This document shows, piece after piece, positions 9,860-21,984 of a stretch of DNA of 64,000 nucleotides (its first letter is position 1; each line of letters starts with the position of its first letter). A model generated the notes under the pieces. That model did not search any database. It saw only the letters and a program-made list of their open reading frames with translations, and was not told the DNA's origin. The stretch lies in the NCBI GenBank assembly GCA_963556495.2, contig OY747723.1:13176501-13240500 (forward strand), written 5' to 3'. The DNA comes from Valencia hispanica. Its lineage: Eukaryota > Chordata > Actinopteri > Cyprinodontiformes > Valenciidae. The translations under genes were made by a program, and so were the position numbers.

Positions 9860-12415
9860 TGGTTCATCCATCCATCCATTTTCTTCCGGTCGAGTCGCGG
9901 GGGCAGCAGCCTAAGCAAAGAGACCCAGACTTCCCTCTCCCCAGCCACTTGTTCCAGCTCCTCGGGAGGAACCCCAAGGCGCTCCCAGGCCAGCCGAGAA
10001 ACATAGTCCCTCCAGCGTGTCCTGGGCCTTCCCCTGGGCCTCCTCCCGGTGAGACGTGCCTGAAACACCTCACCAGGGAGGCGTCCAGGAGGAATCCTGA
10101 CCAGATGCCCGAGCCAGCTCAACTGACTCCTCTCAATGTGGAGAAGCAGCGGCTCTACTCTGAGCCCCCTCCGGATGACTGAGCTTCTCACGCTATCTCT
10201 AAGGGAGAGCCGAGACACTCTGCGGAGGAAACTCATTTCAGCCGCTTGTATCCGTGATCTCGTTTTTCGGTCACCACCCAGAGTTCGTGACCATAGATGA
10301 GGGTAGGAACATAGATCGACCGGTAAATTGAGAGCTTCGCCTTTTGGCTCAGCTCTCTCTTCACCACGACAGACCGGTAGAGCGCCCGTATAACTGCAGA
10401 TGCCCCACCAATCCGTCTATCGATCTCCCGTTCCATTTTTCCCTCATTCGTGAACAAGACCCCCAGATACTTAAACTCCTCCACTTGGGGAAGGACCCCA
10501 TCCCCGACCCAGAGAAGGCACCCCACCCTTTTCCGGCTCAAGACCATGGCCTCGGATTTGGAGGTGCTGATTCTCATCCCAGCCGCTTCACACTCGGCTG
10601 CGAACCGCTCCAGCGAAAGCTGTAGATCACGTTCCGATGAAGCCAACAGGACCACGTCATCTGCAAAAACCAGAGACCCGATCCTGAGGCCACCAAAACG
10701 GATCCCCTCAACGACCTGGCTGCGCCTAGAGATCCTGTCCATAAAAGTTAGGAACAGGATCGGTGACAAAGGGCAACCTTGGTGGAGTCCAACTCTCACT
10801 GGAAACAGACCCGACTTACTGCCGGTAATGCGAACCAAACTCTGGCACCGGTCGTACAGGGACCTAACAGCCCGTATCAAGGGGCCCAGTACCCCATACT
10901 CCCGGAGCACCCCCCACAGGGCCCCCTGAGGGACACGGTCGAACGCCTTCTCCAAGTCCACAAAACACATGTAGACCGGTTGGGCGAACTCCCACGCACC
11001 CTCCAGGACCCTGCTGAGGGTGTAGAGCTGGTCCAGTGTTCTACGGCCAGGACGAAAACCGCATTGTTCCTCCTGGATCCGAGGTTCGACTATCCGTCGG
11101 ACCCTCCTCTCCAGAACCCCTGAATAGACCTTACCAGGGAGGCTCAGAAGTGTGATCCCCCTGTAGTTGGAACACCCCACCCCGGTCTGCCAATCCAAGG
11201 GAACTGCCCCCGATGTCCACGCAATATTGCAGAGCCGCGTTAACCAACACAGCCCCACAACATCCAGAGCCATGAGGAACTCCGGTCGAATCTCATCCAC
11301 CCCCGGAGCCTTGCCAACGAGGAGCTTTTTAACGACCTCGGTGACCTCAGCACCAGAGATTGGAGAGCCCGACCCCAAGTCCCCAAACCCTGCTTCCAGA
11401 TTGGAAGGCGTGCTGGTGGGATTGAGGAGGTCTTCGAAGTATTCTATCCACCGACCCAAAACGTCCCGCGTCGAGGTCAGCGGCACACCATCCCCACTGT
11501 AAACAGTGTTGGTGGCAGACCGCTTTCCCCCCCTGAGACGCCGGATGGTGGACCAGAATCGCTTCGAAGCCGTACGGAAGTCGTTTTCCATGGTCTCTCC
11601 AAACTCCTCCCACGCCCGAGTTTTTGCCTCAGCAACCATCCGAGCCGCATCCCGCTTGGCCTGTCGGTACCTATCAGCTGCTTCAGGGGTCCCACAAGCC
11701 AAAAAGACCCGGTAGGACCCCTTCTTCAGCCTGACAGCATCCCTTACCGCCGGTGTCCACCAGCGGGTTCGGGGGTTGCCGCCGCGACAGGCACCGACCA
11801 CCTTGCGGCCACAGCTTCGGTCAGCCGCCTCGGCAATGGAGGCGCGGAACATGGTCCACTCGGACTCAATGTCCCCCGCCTCCCCCGGGAAGTGTTCAAA
11901 GTTCTGCCGGAGGTGTGAGTTAAAGCTCCTTCTGACAGGGGACTCTGCCAGACGTTCCCAGCAGACCCTCACAACACGTTTGGGCCTTCCAGGTCTGTCC
12001 GGCGTCCTCCCCCACCATCGGAGCCGACTCACCACCAGGTAGTGGTCAGTGGACAGCTAAGCCCCTCTCTTCACCCGAGTGTCCAAAACATGCGGCCGCA
12101 GATCAGATGAGACGACAACCAAGTCGATCATTGAGCTGCGGCCTAAGGTGTCCTGGTGCCAAGTGCACATATGGACACCTTTATGCTTGAACATGGTGTT
12201 TGTTATGGACAATCCATGACGAGCACAGAAGTCCAATAACAAGACACCACTCGGGTTCAGATCGGGGGGGACCATTCCGCCCAACCACACCCCTCCAGGT
12301 CTCACTGTCATTGCCCACGTGAGCGTTGAAGTCCCCCAGCAGAACAAGGGAGTCCCCAGGAGGAGCACTCTACAGCACCCCCTCCAAAGACTCCAAGAAG
12401 GGTGGGTAATCTAAT
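9860..12415 (-). pseudogene. RTE LINE ORF2 (endonuclease/reverse transcriptase), broken
   Basis: Order on the minus strand: endonuclease part ([10 protein letters not shown], then [52 protein letters not shown]), linker, reverse transcriptase with APGVDEIRPEF, FVDLEKAFDRVP (motif A), HQGCPLSPILF (motif B), LVFADDVVLL (catalytic motif C), and the C-terminal RGRPRTRWRDYVSRLAWERL domain. A 600-codon frame (12035-10233) holds most of the reverse transcriptase. Lesions: a stop upstream in the endonuclease, a frameshift in the run of seven G at 12264-12270, a stop TAG at 12059-12057, an in-frame loss of about 11-12 residues after WQTGV near 11183 (the block usually holding FKKGD), and a one-base frameshift in the T-run 10263-10267. 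The product would copy its RNA into a nicked target, but this copy cannot. Confidence 0.9.
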
Positions 12416-12818
12416 CTGCTTTTGGCCGCCGCCCTTCCTGCACAGCACCCGACCCCTATGGCCCCTCCCACAGGTGGTGAGCTCATGGGAAGGGGGGCCC
12501 ATGTTACCTCTTCGGGCTAAGCCCAACCGGGCCCCATGGGTTAAGGCCCGGCCACCTGGCGCTCGCCAACGTGCCCCACCTCCAGGCTTGGCTCCAGAGG
12601 GGGGCCCCGGTGACCCACGTCCGGGCGAGGGAACACTGAGTCCATTTGTCTTGTTCATCATAGGGGTCTTTTGGGCTGCACTTTGTCTGATCCCTCACCT
12701 AGAACCAAATTGCCATGGGTGACCCTACCAGGAGCAAAAGCCCCCGACAACATAGCTCCTAGGATCATTGGGACACTCAAACCCCTCCATCAAGATAAGG
12801 TGGCAGCCCAGGGAGGGG
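9860..12818 (-). mobile_element. RTE-clade LINE, nearly full length but internally deleted
   Basis: A minus-strand non-LTR retrotransposon of the abundant teleost RTE type. The 3' end is on the left and terminates in ATGGATGGATGG next to the end of the ORF, as RTE elements with very short 3' UTRs do. The 5' UTR lies at about 12420-12818 (GC-rich; GATCCTAGGAGCTATGTTGT is a recognisable phrase). At about 12415-12420 the 5' UTR jumps straight into the middle of the endonuclease, so several hundred bases are missing. An L2-like 3' tail abuts the 5' end. Confidence 0.9.
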
Positions 12819-12955
12819 TTATTTATTTGTATTTTATCTAATTTATTTGCTTTTATTTTTCTCCCCTAATCACCCAAAGCACCTTGAATTCCACTGTTGC
12901 TGAAAGTGTCCTATACAAATAAAATTGCCTTGCCTCGCATTGCCTTAAAAGACTT
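12819..12955 (+). mobile_element. L2-like LINE 3' tail
   Basis: AAAGCACCTTGAATTCCACT, followed by GTTGCTGAAAGTGTCC and TACAAATAAAATTGCCTTGC, is the same 3' end seen after the L2-like LINE at 25560-25625, with the TTGCC-type repeated tail. Only the tail is present. The RTE element abuts or interrupts it. Confidence 0.7.
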
Positions 12956-14079
12956 GAAGCTTCTGAACGATTTTCTTTATAAAACAACATGAATTTGGTT
13001 TTTCAAAACCTGATGCACCTGTGACATTGTTTCATTATCCTTTGAGAGATGTCTATCTTATTTCCTATTAGAAACAAACTTTCTGATTAAATGAAAATTA
13101 TTTAAAATCTTCATCTATTAGGGCAATAATTTGGGGCTTAACTGTTCTATCAATGTATAGTGAAGACTATAAGGAACTTTGTGAAAAATTTTTTAATCAA
13201 ATTTTATTCTAAAGATTAAAAGAACATTTTTGTCTCTAGACGTGGAACACAAAATAGAGTAACCACTAAGGGTTTATTTAATATAAACTTCCACACTAAC
13301 ATATAGATTCAAGAGTAACATGCTATGTGATTAGTCACTGTTTAAACAGAAGAGGGTTACGGCTATAGTAGTAGAGAGTTGCAACCTTTTTTAGCACATA
13401 ATTCAATTTTCAATGCATTTCACCAGTTGATCCGGATCCAATCGTCTTACTCTGTAAGCAGTAGAAGACTTTAATAAACAAAAAAAGACATTCCACCTCT
13501 GTGCGTTACTAAGACATTTACAGCACATCATACAAATTGTACAGAATCCATCGCTGGCCTCTACAGTTACAACTCAAAAGTTCTCCTTTGGTGGGTAAAA
13601 GCAACATCTCAATGATATCCTGGCAGAGGCTGCTGACGATGTGATCATGGGATGGAGGTTTGCCTCCCAGGAGGAGAGTAATCCTAAACATACCACAACT
13701 TAAGAAGGATTCGGGTAAAAAGGCCTTGAGTTGTCTTACAAAGAAAGAATGTGGAGAAATCTCAAGATATCCAGAACTGGTAGACTTACCCCGAAAATGC
13801 AGATGTAACTAAAACAAGCTTTCCTTTTCCTGCTGAGGATGCCTCCACCACCATGTTTCACCACCAGGATGGTGATGATGGGAAAAATAAGTGCAGCTTA
13901 TTTTGTAAAAAAAAAAAAAAAAGTGTGTAACCTTTTCCTTACTCTTCAGAATTACGATCTACTTTGTATAGTTATTGAAATGGGCTCTTTGTGTTTGACC
14001 ATGAGCTATTTCGACAAACGGAAGTAAACGTAAATACAGTAACCATACATACTGTATGTGCTTTGTATGACTAACACAA
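12956..14079. other. Noncoding stretch with a possible Tc1 scrap
   Basis: No gene. Around 13675-13780 (plus: SNPKHTTT, then ERMWRNLKISR) and 13825-13880 (CTGAGGATGCCTCCACCACC) there are short matches to Tc1 transposase wording in opposite orientations. They are too short and mixed to define an element. Confidence 0.3.
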
Positions 14080-14111
14080 CCCCCCCCCCCCCCCCACACA
14101 CACACACACAC
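14080..14111 (+). repeat. C-run followed by (CA)n
   Basis: Sixteen C followed by about eight CA units. Simple sequence. Confidence 0.9.
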
Positions 14112-14825
14112 ATTTATTGTTGCCATAGCGATGCTAAGACCCTGAATGTTCTATCCACTCATTAAAGTGGTGCAGCCTTGACTTTGTATGTTGTGAACAC
14201 ACAGTTTCATTTTCTATTGGGGTTTTTTTTTACTCTGAATGTACCCTAGCTTAAGGGAAGTACAGTTTCGAAGAAAATGGTTTCTACAAATGTACATTTT
14301 TACAACCCTATTTTTAAAAATATGGAAACATTTACACTGAAGTGTATAAATTCTAGGTATTTTATTAAGTGGCTGAAAAGGTTTTAATTCGGCTGCTTGT
14401 TGCTGCTGCCTGTTGAGATTGGTAGAGTCAGTTTTATGGAAAAGGATATTTTTATGCCGTGTGAAGATATGCAGAATGTATGACGGTGTTGCACTCAGAG
14501 GCTAACACAGTTTCTCTTGAACGGCTGAATCTTTTTGGGTTTTCTGGATTGCCCTGTTCATCTCCGGCACCGATGTGCAGGGGAGACGAAGCGAGCCTTC
14601 CAATCAGCTTCCATGGCAACGAGCCATTGGGGGGAGGGGTTTATGGGGGAGGGGGGTGGTGGGGTTAGATGGAGGAGGAGGGAGAGGCAGCTAGAGGGGT
14701 TTCAGGGAGGAGGGGGGCTGGGATGTGGCTTAAACAACAAGGTTTAGTGTTTTGTTTTATTAATCTTTTTTCGTAATAGGAAGAAGCCAACATGTAGCAC
14801 CTATTTAACTGTGTCTTAAAAATGT
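14112..14825. other. Noncoding stretch
   Basis: No gene was recognised. A purine-rich, G-rich patch lies at 14625-14725. Short ORFs over it reflect composition only. Confidence 0.4.
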
Positions 14826-14829
14826 GTTA

Positions 14830-15325
14830 ATACACCTTAAACCTTTTCACATTTTCTCATGTTACGACCACAAACTAGGAAATATGTGATAGATCAACAC
14901 TTGGTAGTGCATAACTATGAACTGGAAGGACCAGGATACATTCATTTCTATTTTTTTCTTCTTCTTTTTTTTTACAGAAGTGTGGCATTCTTATTCAGCG
15001 TCCTTTGATCCTACATCTAAATTAAATCTGTCCTAAACAGATCCCACAAATGAAGGTCCGCAAAGAGATGGCCGTCCACGTTAACAGCAAACTCCAGCCG
15101 ATCTTGTGTTTGAGGGCGAGTGACAAAAAGAAAGAGTTTGGAAGAAAAAACGTGGAAGACGATGCTCTGGTCAGATGAGACCAAACTGTTACTTTTTAGG
15201 CAAAATGCAAACCGTTATGTCTGGAGGAAAAGTGAGACTGATCGACCCAGTGAAGCATGGTGCTGTCAGCATCATGATGTGGGAAGGATTTTCTCCAGCA
15301 GAAGCTAGAAAGCTGGTCAGAGTTC
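14830..15325 (+). mobile_element. Tc1-like fragment cut by a microsatellite
   Basis: TTTTCACATTTTCTCATGTT, ACGACCACAAACTAGG and GTGATAGATCAACAC form a decayed left terminal repeat of the common fish Tc1 type. The plus strand then encodes KTMLWSDETKLLLF (first catalytic aspartate), NANRYVWRKSE, and after a frameshift a decayed ...GGSIM-type block and KLVRV. The element stops at the AT microsatellite that begins at about 15326, so its right half is missing. Confidence 0.75.
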
Positions 15326-16250
<925 letters not shown>

Positions 16251-16285
16251 GCACAAAGGGAGACGTGGCTGTACAATTTAACCAG

Positions 16286-16304
16286 TGTCCACCAGGGGGC
16301 GGTC
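16286..16304 (+). promoter_or_regulatory. Candidate CTCF binding site
   Basis: TGTCCACCAGGGGGCGGTC contains CCACCAGGGGGCGG, which fits every position of the vertebrate CTCF core consensus CCASYAGRKGGCRS. It lies just left of unusually balanced, non-repetitive sequence. Occupancy is inference. Confidence 0.55.
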
Positions 16305-16329
16305 TTGCTTAGAAAAAGCAGTCATTTTT

Positions 16330-16500
16330 CACAGTCAATTTCTGTTCCAGTCTGAGTCATGAAGCCATCATTAATTCCCAACTCCTGCCTGGCTCTACTG
16401 TCGGGCTGGGTGTAATTGATACCTCTGGGAGCCAAACAAATGGCTCAGCTGTCTTGCTGCAGCATCAGCCACAGATTAGTGCATGCATGTGCGATGGAGA
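16330..16500. other. Possible conserved noncoding element
   Basis: Complex, repeat-free sequence with several transcription-factor-like words (CATCATTAATTCC, TAATTGAT, CAAATGGCTCAGCTG). It has no coding potential. It resembles vertebrate conserved noncoding elements in composition, but conservation cannot be tested here. Confidence 0.3.
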
Positions 16501-16989
16501 GAGAGAGATAAAGTTAGAGCGATGGATGGAGGGAGCTACCTCGGCTTGAAGGAGAGAAAAACAAAGCAATTGGTCTGGAATATTTTCTGTGGTGGAGCGG
16601 AAAAATTATTTTCCGAATTTCTTACTTTAAGGGAATTTCAGTACCTTTCAGAAGGAGCTGTTTAGAGGGTTTTGTCACTTTTATGCAAATTGGCGGTTGC
16701 AGACCACGCCCACCCATGAGAATGGGGAGCTCAAGTATCCTCCCCTTTCGGTCAGCCCATTGATAAAATGAATGACAGTTAATGGAGCGATAAAAGTTAC
16801 CCTCTGGTCCGTTTTGCGTTACGCCCTGAATCACACATGTTGTACCTCAATTGAAATCATAACTAATGATGTGCGTTTCGAGTGTGCTTGTCATGTCATT
16901 TCTAATTTATTTGCTTATGGAAAATTCATAATTAAAATGACTACAAATCAGAAGTCGCATGTATGACTTCATGTAGCTAACATTAGATA

Positions 16990-18588
16990 CAATGGCTTGC
17001 AAAAGTATTCGTCCCCCTTGAACTTTTCCACATTTTGTCACATTACAGCCACAAACATGAATCAGTTTTATTGGAATTCCACGTGAAAGACCAATACAAA
17101 GTGGTGTACACGTGAGAAGTGGAACGAAAATCATACGTGATTCCAAACATTTTTTACAAATAAATAACTGAAAAGTGGGGTGTGCGTAATTATTCAGCCC
17201 CCTTTGGTCTGAGTGCAGTCAGTTGCCCATAGACATTGCCTGATGAGTGCTAATGACTAAATAGAGTGCACCTGTGTGTAATCTAATGTCAGTACAAATA
17301 CAGCTGCCCTGTGACGGCCTCAGAGGTTGTCTAAGAGAATGTTGGGAGCAACAACACCATGAAGTCCAAAGAACACACCAGACAGGTCAGGGATAAAGTT
17401 ATTGAGAAATTTAAAGCAGGCTTAGGCTACAAAAAGATTTCCCAAGCCTTGAACATCCCACTGTTCAAGCAATCATTCAGAAATGGAAGGAGTATGGCAC
17501 AACTGTAAACCTACCAAGACAAGGCTGTCCACCTAAACTCACAGGCCGAACAAGGAGAGCGCTGATCAGAAATGCAGCCAAGAAACCCATGGTGACTCTG
17601 GACGAGCTGCAGAGATCTACAGCTCAGGTGGGGAATCTGTTCATAGGACAACTATTAGTGGTGCACTGCACAAAGTTGGCCTTTATGGAAGAGTGGCAAG
17701 AAGAAAGCCATTGTTAAAAGAAAACCATAAGAAGTCCCGTTTGCAGTTTGCCACAAGCCATGTGGGGGACACAGCAAACATGTGGAAGAAGGTGCTCTGG
17801 TCAGATGAGACCAAAATGGAACTTTTTGGCCAAAATGCAAAACGCTATGTGTGGCGGAAAACTAACACTGCACATCACTCTGAACACACCATCCCCACTG
17901 TCAAATATGGTGGTGGCAGCATCATGCTCTGGGGGTGCTTCTCTTCAGCAGGGACAGGGAAGCTGGTCAGAGTTGATGGGAAGATGGATGGAGCCAAATA
18001 CAGGGCAATCTTGGAAGAAAACCTCTTGGAGTCTGCAAAAGACTTGAGACTGGGGCGGAGGTTCACCTTCGAGCAGGACAACGACCCTAAACATAAAGCC
18101 AGGGCAACAATGCAATAGTTTAAAACAAAACATATCCATGTGTTAGAATGGCCCAGTCAAAGTCCAGATCGAAATCCAATCGAGAATCTGTGGTAAGATC
18201 TGAAAACTGCTGTTCACAAACACTGTCCATCTAATCTGACTGAACTGGAGCTGTTTTCTAAAAAAGAATGGGCAAGAATTTCAGTCTCTAGATGTGCAAA
18301 GCTGGTAGAGACATACCCTAAAAGACTGGCAGCTGTAAGTGCAGCAAAAGGTGGTTCTACAAAGTATTGACTCAGGGGGCTGAATAATTACGCACACCCC
18401 ACTTTTCACTTATTTATTTGTAAAAAAAAATTTTTTATCATGTATGATTTTCGTTCCACTTCTCACGTGTACACCACTTTGTATTGGTCTTTCACGTGGA
18501 ATTCCAATAAAATTGATTCATGTTTGTGGCTGTAATGTGACAAAATGTGGAAAACTTCAAGGGGGCCGAATACTTTTGCAAGCCACTG
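16990..18588 (+). mobile_element. Tc1-like transposon, 1.6 kb, both termini present
   Basis: Long terminal inverted repeats of about 210 bases start CA(A/G)TGGCTTGCAAAAG and continue through TCGTTCCACTTCTCACG. TA flanks both ends (16988-16989, 18589-18590). A second copy lies at 28.83-30.34 kb, and the two are nearly identical over most of their length, so the family was recently active. This copy sits inside the MITE at 16.6-18.9 kb. Confidence 0.95.
17359..18370 (+). pseudogene. Tc1 transposase, inactivated (copy 1)
   Basis: ATG at 17359 begins MKSKEHTRQVRDKVIEKFKA, then an HTH domain, GRPPKLTGRT-like linker, KKVLWSDETKMELF (first Asp), NTAHHSEHTIPTVKYGGGSI, FTFEQDNDPKHKARATMQ (second Asp), SPDRNPIENLW (Glu) and the terminal AAKGGSTKY. 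Lesions: a 7-base deletion near 17462 relative to copy 2, a frame disturbance near 17635, TAG replacing a tryptophan codon after ATMQ (about 18117), and a stop after NLW. All three catalytic residues are still encoded, but not in one frame. Confidence 0.93.
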
Positions 18589-18930
18589 TAGGACTTGAAA
18601 TTCTCACAGACACCTTGTAGAGCTCGTCCCGCATGCTGCCGAATATCGACCGACTATTTCTCCCCCAGAATCGCTGCCACTTTCCACATGGCCAGAATGA
18701 TTGTGGTTTTCTCCACGTTTGATGCTCCTTCCTTCGTCCTGACAGAAGGATGCGAAGCTCGCTAATCTCACAGCCATTCTTCCTCTTTTTCAGTTGTGGT
18801 CCACTGTGTGTTTTCACACAAAACCTAAAGCCGCCTGTCGGAAATTAGCGCTTTTCTCGGCATCAAAACGTGTCTTTGAGGCAGCAGAGACCCAAATGGC
18901 ATGAAAAAAGTGACATTTATATTTGGAAAA

Positions 18931-19018
18931 ATACAGGTACATGTGTAAAACCTCCAGTTCTTTGGGATGTTGCTGTTGTCTCATAGTTTGTCTAATTATT
19001 GGCGTCGGCACTCACTTA
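18931..19018. other. Short unassigned spacer
   Basis: Sequence between the MITE remnant and the AT-rich block. Nothing recognised. Confidence 0.3.
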
Positions 19019-19039
19019 TGAAGGACCATCCCTGCCAAA

Positions 19040-19465
19040 ATTTACAATAAATAAATACATGTGTAAATAAATAAATAAATGGGTAAATACAATTGACAAT
19101 GAACAAATAATTAAATCTGGAAATACATTTGAAAAAAATATTTAAGTTCACAATAATTTAACAAATGTGTAAATAAATAAATTATTGTGAAATAAATATT
19201 TTTCAATTTCACAATAATTTATTTATTTACACATTTATTAATTTATTTACATATTTATTTATTTACACATTTATTTTTTTCACATGTATTTATCTATTGC
19301 TTTATGTATTTATTTAGTTAAAATGTATTTTCTATTATATTTATTTCAATATGTATGTATTTATTTATATATTCAATTATGTATTTAAAAATGTATTTAC
19401 AATTTTATTTACTTTTTTTCACATGTTTTTCCGAATGTATTTTTTTTTCTATATTTATTTATTTC
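19040..19465. repeat. AT-rich (TAAA/TTTA)n block with a perfect hairpin
   Basis: The left half is rich in AAATAAATAAAT and the right half in its complement ATTTATTTATTT, so the block is a large imperfect inverted repeat. At its centre, 19163-19193 and 19206-19236 are exact 31-base inverted repeats with a 12-base loop. Confidence 0.85.
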
Positions 19466-21980
19466 CTAACTGAAAGCAGTTACAGCTTTTTGTCCAGGTC
19501 AGCTGAACCTCTCAAATGATTAACCTATTGGGAGTTGATAAATACAAATAAATCCACAAAGCAGTTCTGCAAACTTATATAAACACTGCTGTCCACATAA
19601 ACCAGGGGTAATCAATTAAAACCCCAATTGGTCCAGTTACTAAGATTTCTTTCACAACAAGCTCCAAATCTCATGTAAGCCATGGCTTATCCATGCCAAT
19701 GAAATCAACAATGTGAATTTCTGTTTCATTTCAGTTATACTCTTACAGTGAACATCAGGCCTTGATTACACATAATGTAAATATTCTTCATAATAATCAA
19801 ATCAAAAGTGCTTCTTCCTGAAAAAAAAAATGCAAGCAAATAAAACTCTAATTTATGTCCTCTCCTCTTGTGTGTTTCGATTGTTTGATTTTGTCACATA
19901 GCTTGTCGCTTTGTTTCCCTTCAAGCAACGTCTCTGTAGCAGCAGTCAAACTGGTCTGGTGCCTGATTAATCAATATTCCAAAAACAAAGCGCAAAATTG
20001 CGTCTGTCGCAAAAAAAAAAAGGAATAGGATCAGTGGAATCATGATGTGTCTTTGGCAAAAAAAAAAAGGGAAAGAAACGACATAGATGTCAAGTCTATG
20101 GCTTTTATAGAGTTAATAGTAATTAGGCTAGAATGTCTGTGAATTATATTTTTCATTTGTCATGAATTAAACTCCTGCTCCATGCTTGCACCATATTCCT
20201 GAGTCAGACTGATTAAGCCTGCAGCTTGTCCAGAACAAGACTGCTCTCTTAGTCCTCAGATGTCCGTATTCGACTAATGTCGACTTTATCATGGCCTCTA
20301 TTAAATGTGAAGTTGCTGTACAACCTACACGTATTCATTAAAGAATATCTTTTCTAACAGGTCCACCAGAATCATTTTACAAAGAGTTCATTCAGATACA
20401 CACCCATTGTACTAGAAATGCTTGTGATACAAAAATAACGCTAACACTAGTTAACAAACTTCCTGAAAAAAATCTGCTGTCTACAGAGCAGAGCAGGGTT
20501 GGTGTGGGACTCATTTTCAGCCCTGGAGTTTCATGCCTCGGACCGGCCCACATTATATCACAACCTATTATTATTACAATCATGTAAAATCAGTTTAAAG
20601 CTACAACAGCACACAGTTCTGTAAAGCCTTGTAATTCAGAGAATTTTTCTAAAAAAATGTCCAATTTAGAGCAAATGATGGTTAACTGCTTCATAAGTAA
20701 AATTTAATTCAGCATGTTTTCACATCATCATTATTCTTTACAATATCAGTATCTATATTTTGAGCTGCTGCCTCTGTAACCAGTCCCTGAGGAGACTCTC
20801 CTCTCCCTTTCACACTTCCTGCAGGTTCCCTAAACTCACCTGCTGCACCCTTGTCACAATAAAAAAAAATATTCTGTAAAGCTTTAGTGCATTTGATATG
20901 GAATACACATTTGACTTAAACCAATTAAAATATTTTCAATGGCCAAACATGCTGGCTTATTTTATATTGTTGGTCGTTTCCAACATGCAAAAGAGTTCAG
21001 TAGTTAAATAAAACAGCCACGAGACTTCAATCTGAAATATGCAGTCTTAGCCGGTCTGCTTGTTTTTCATACATACCTCTGGACAGTTTGTCAGAGTACA
21101 GATAGATCACCGCATCTTTATTCTTCTCCCCAGAACCTCTTCACCCCCTGGACACTGCACCTCCCAAAACCTCCCTGCACTCTGGTTCTCGACTCAATGC
21201 ACTCTCCTTTAAAACCTTATTTCTTGCCCTTGTAACAAACAAGCTATTTGATAAGAGACAGAAGTTCTCCTCGCAGCGTCTCCTGACAACTTCAAGAATT
21301 AACTTTATAGCTTGATATTATTAAGCTTCAACCAGCCTTTCTGACTTCAGACCCTGGTTACTGTAGACATAACATCTCATTTTATGTTCCATCATTCTTC
21401 TCTACCTCATAGCATCATGCACATCACTGTCAACATTCCATCATATTACACATTACCTCATGTGCTCTCATGAAAGAAAAATGTGTAGGTACGTGCCCTA
21501 TTACCACAACAATATTACTTTCATTCTATTCTCTTACAAAGGTGGGCTTTGTGTATTTGTCTTACATTTAAAGAATAAAAATATGGCAGGTCATATTGTC
21601 ATTTGGGCATAGGAAGTGGTTTTATTGGAACTAATGCCTGCTTGTTCACACACCTGTTCCTTCCATACTGACATGAGAAATCCCCTCATCACTACCGACT
21701 CTGCTTCTGAAACTCAATCACATTTAAAAATGGTCCAAATTATCAGCACAAATCTCCCACTTTTACAAAGCCTCTAATTAATGAATGTCAGTTTTATTGT
21801 TGTAGTGCTGAATCAGCTATAGCATTGCAGGGCACTTTTCATATGGAGCATGTCTACATAATGCTCTTCGTTATTTTAATACTAAAAATAGTCCCTCAAT
21901 AAGTAATCCTGCCCTCTCTGAAAAACTCCATATCTTTGATATCAACTATTGTGTATGCCAACTAGTATTCAAATTAACTT
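19466..21980. other. Long noncoding stretch
   Basis: No gene was recognised. At 20225-20270 a phrase encoding LQLVQNKTALLVL resembles a decayed L2-type LINE C-terminal motif. Otherwise AT-rich unique-looking sequence. Confidence 0.4.
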
Positions 21981-21984
21981 CAAA

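Larger units (their letters stand above)
16605..18930 (+). mobile_element. MITE split by a Tc1 insertion (relative of the element at 33.4 kb)
   Basis: The left part (16630-16760) contains AAGGAGCTGTTTAGAGGG and CACTTTTATGCAAATTGGCG; the right part (18870-18910) contains GCAGCAGAGACCCAAATGGC. The same two blocks in the same order occur at 33560-33625 and 33815-33840. The Tc1 at 16990-18588 lies between them, so it inserted into an older copy. The termini of this copy are not clear. Confidence 0.6.

Noticed and set aside
10450..11715. Several plus-strand open frames of 90-160 codons
   Set aside because: They are antisense shadows of the RTE reverse transcriptase on the minus strand.
12308..12722. 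Open frames of 100-117 codons over the GC-rich region
   Set aside because: They lie in the RTE 5' UTR. GC-rich composition lacks stops by chance.
17655..18139. Minus-strand ORFs over the Tc1
   Set aside because: Shadows of the Tc1 transposase pseudogene on the other strand.
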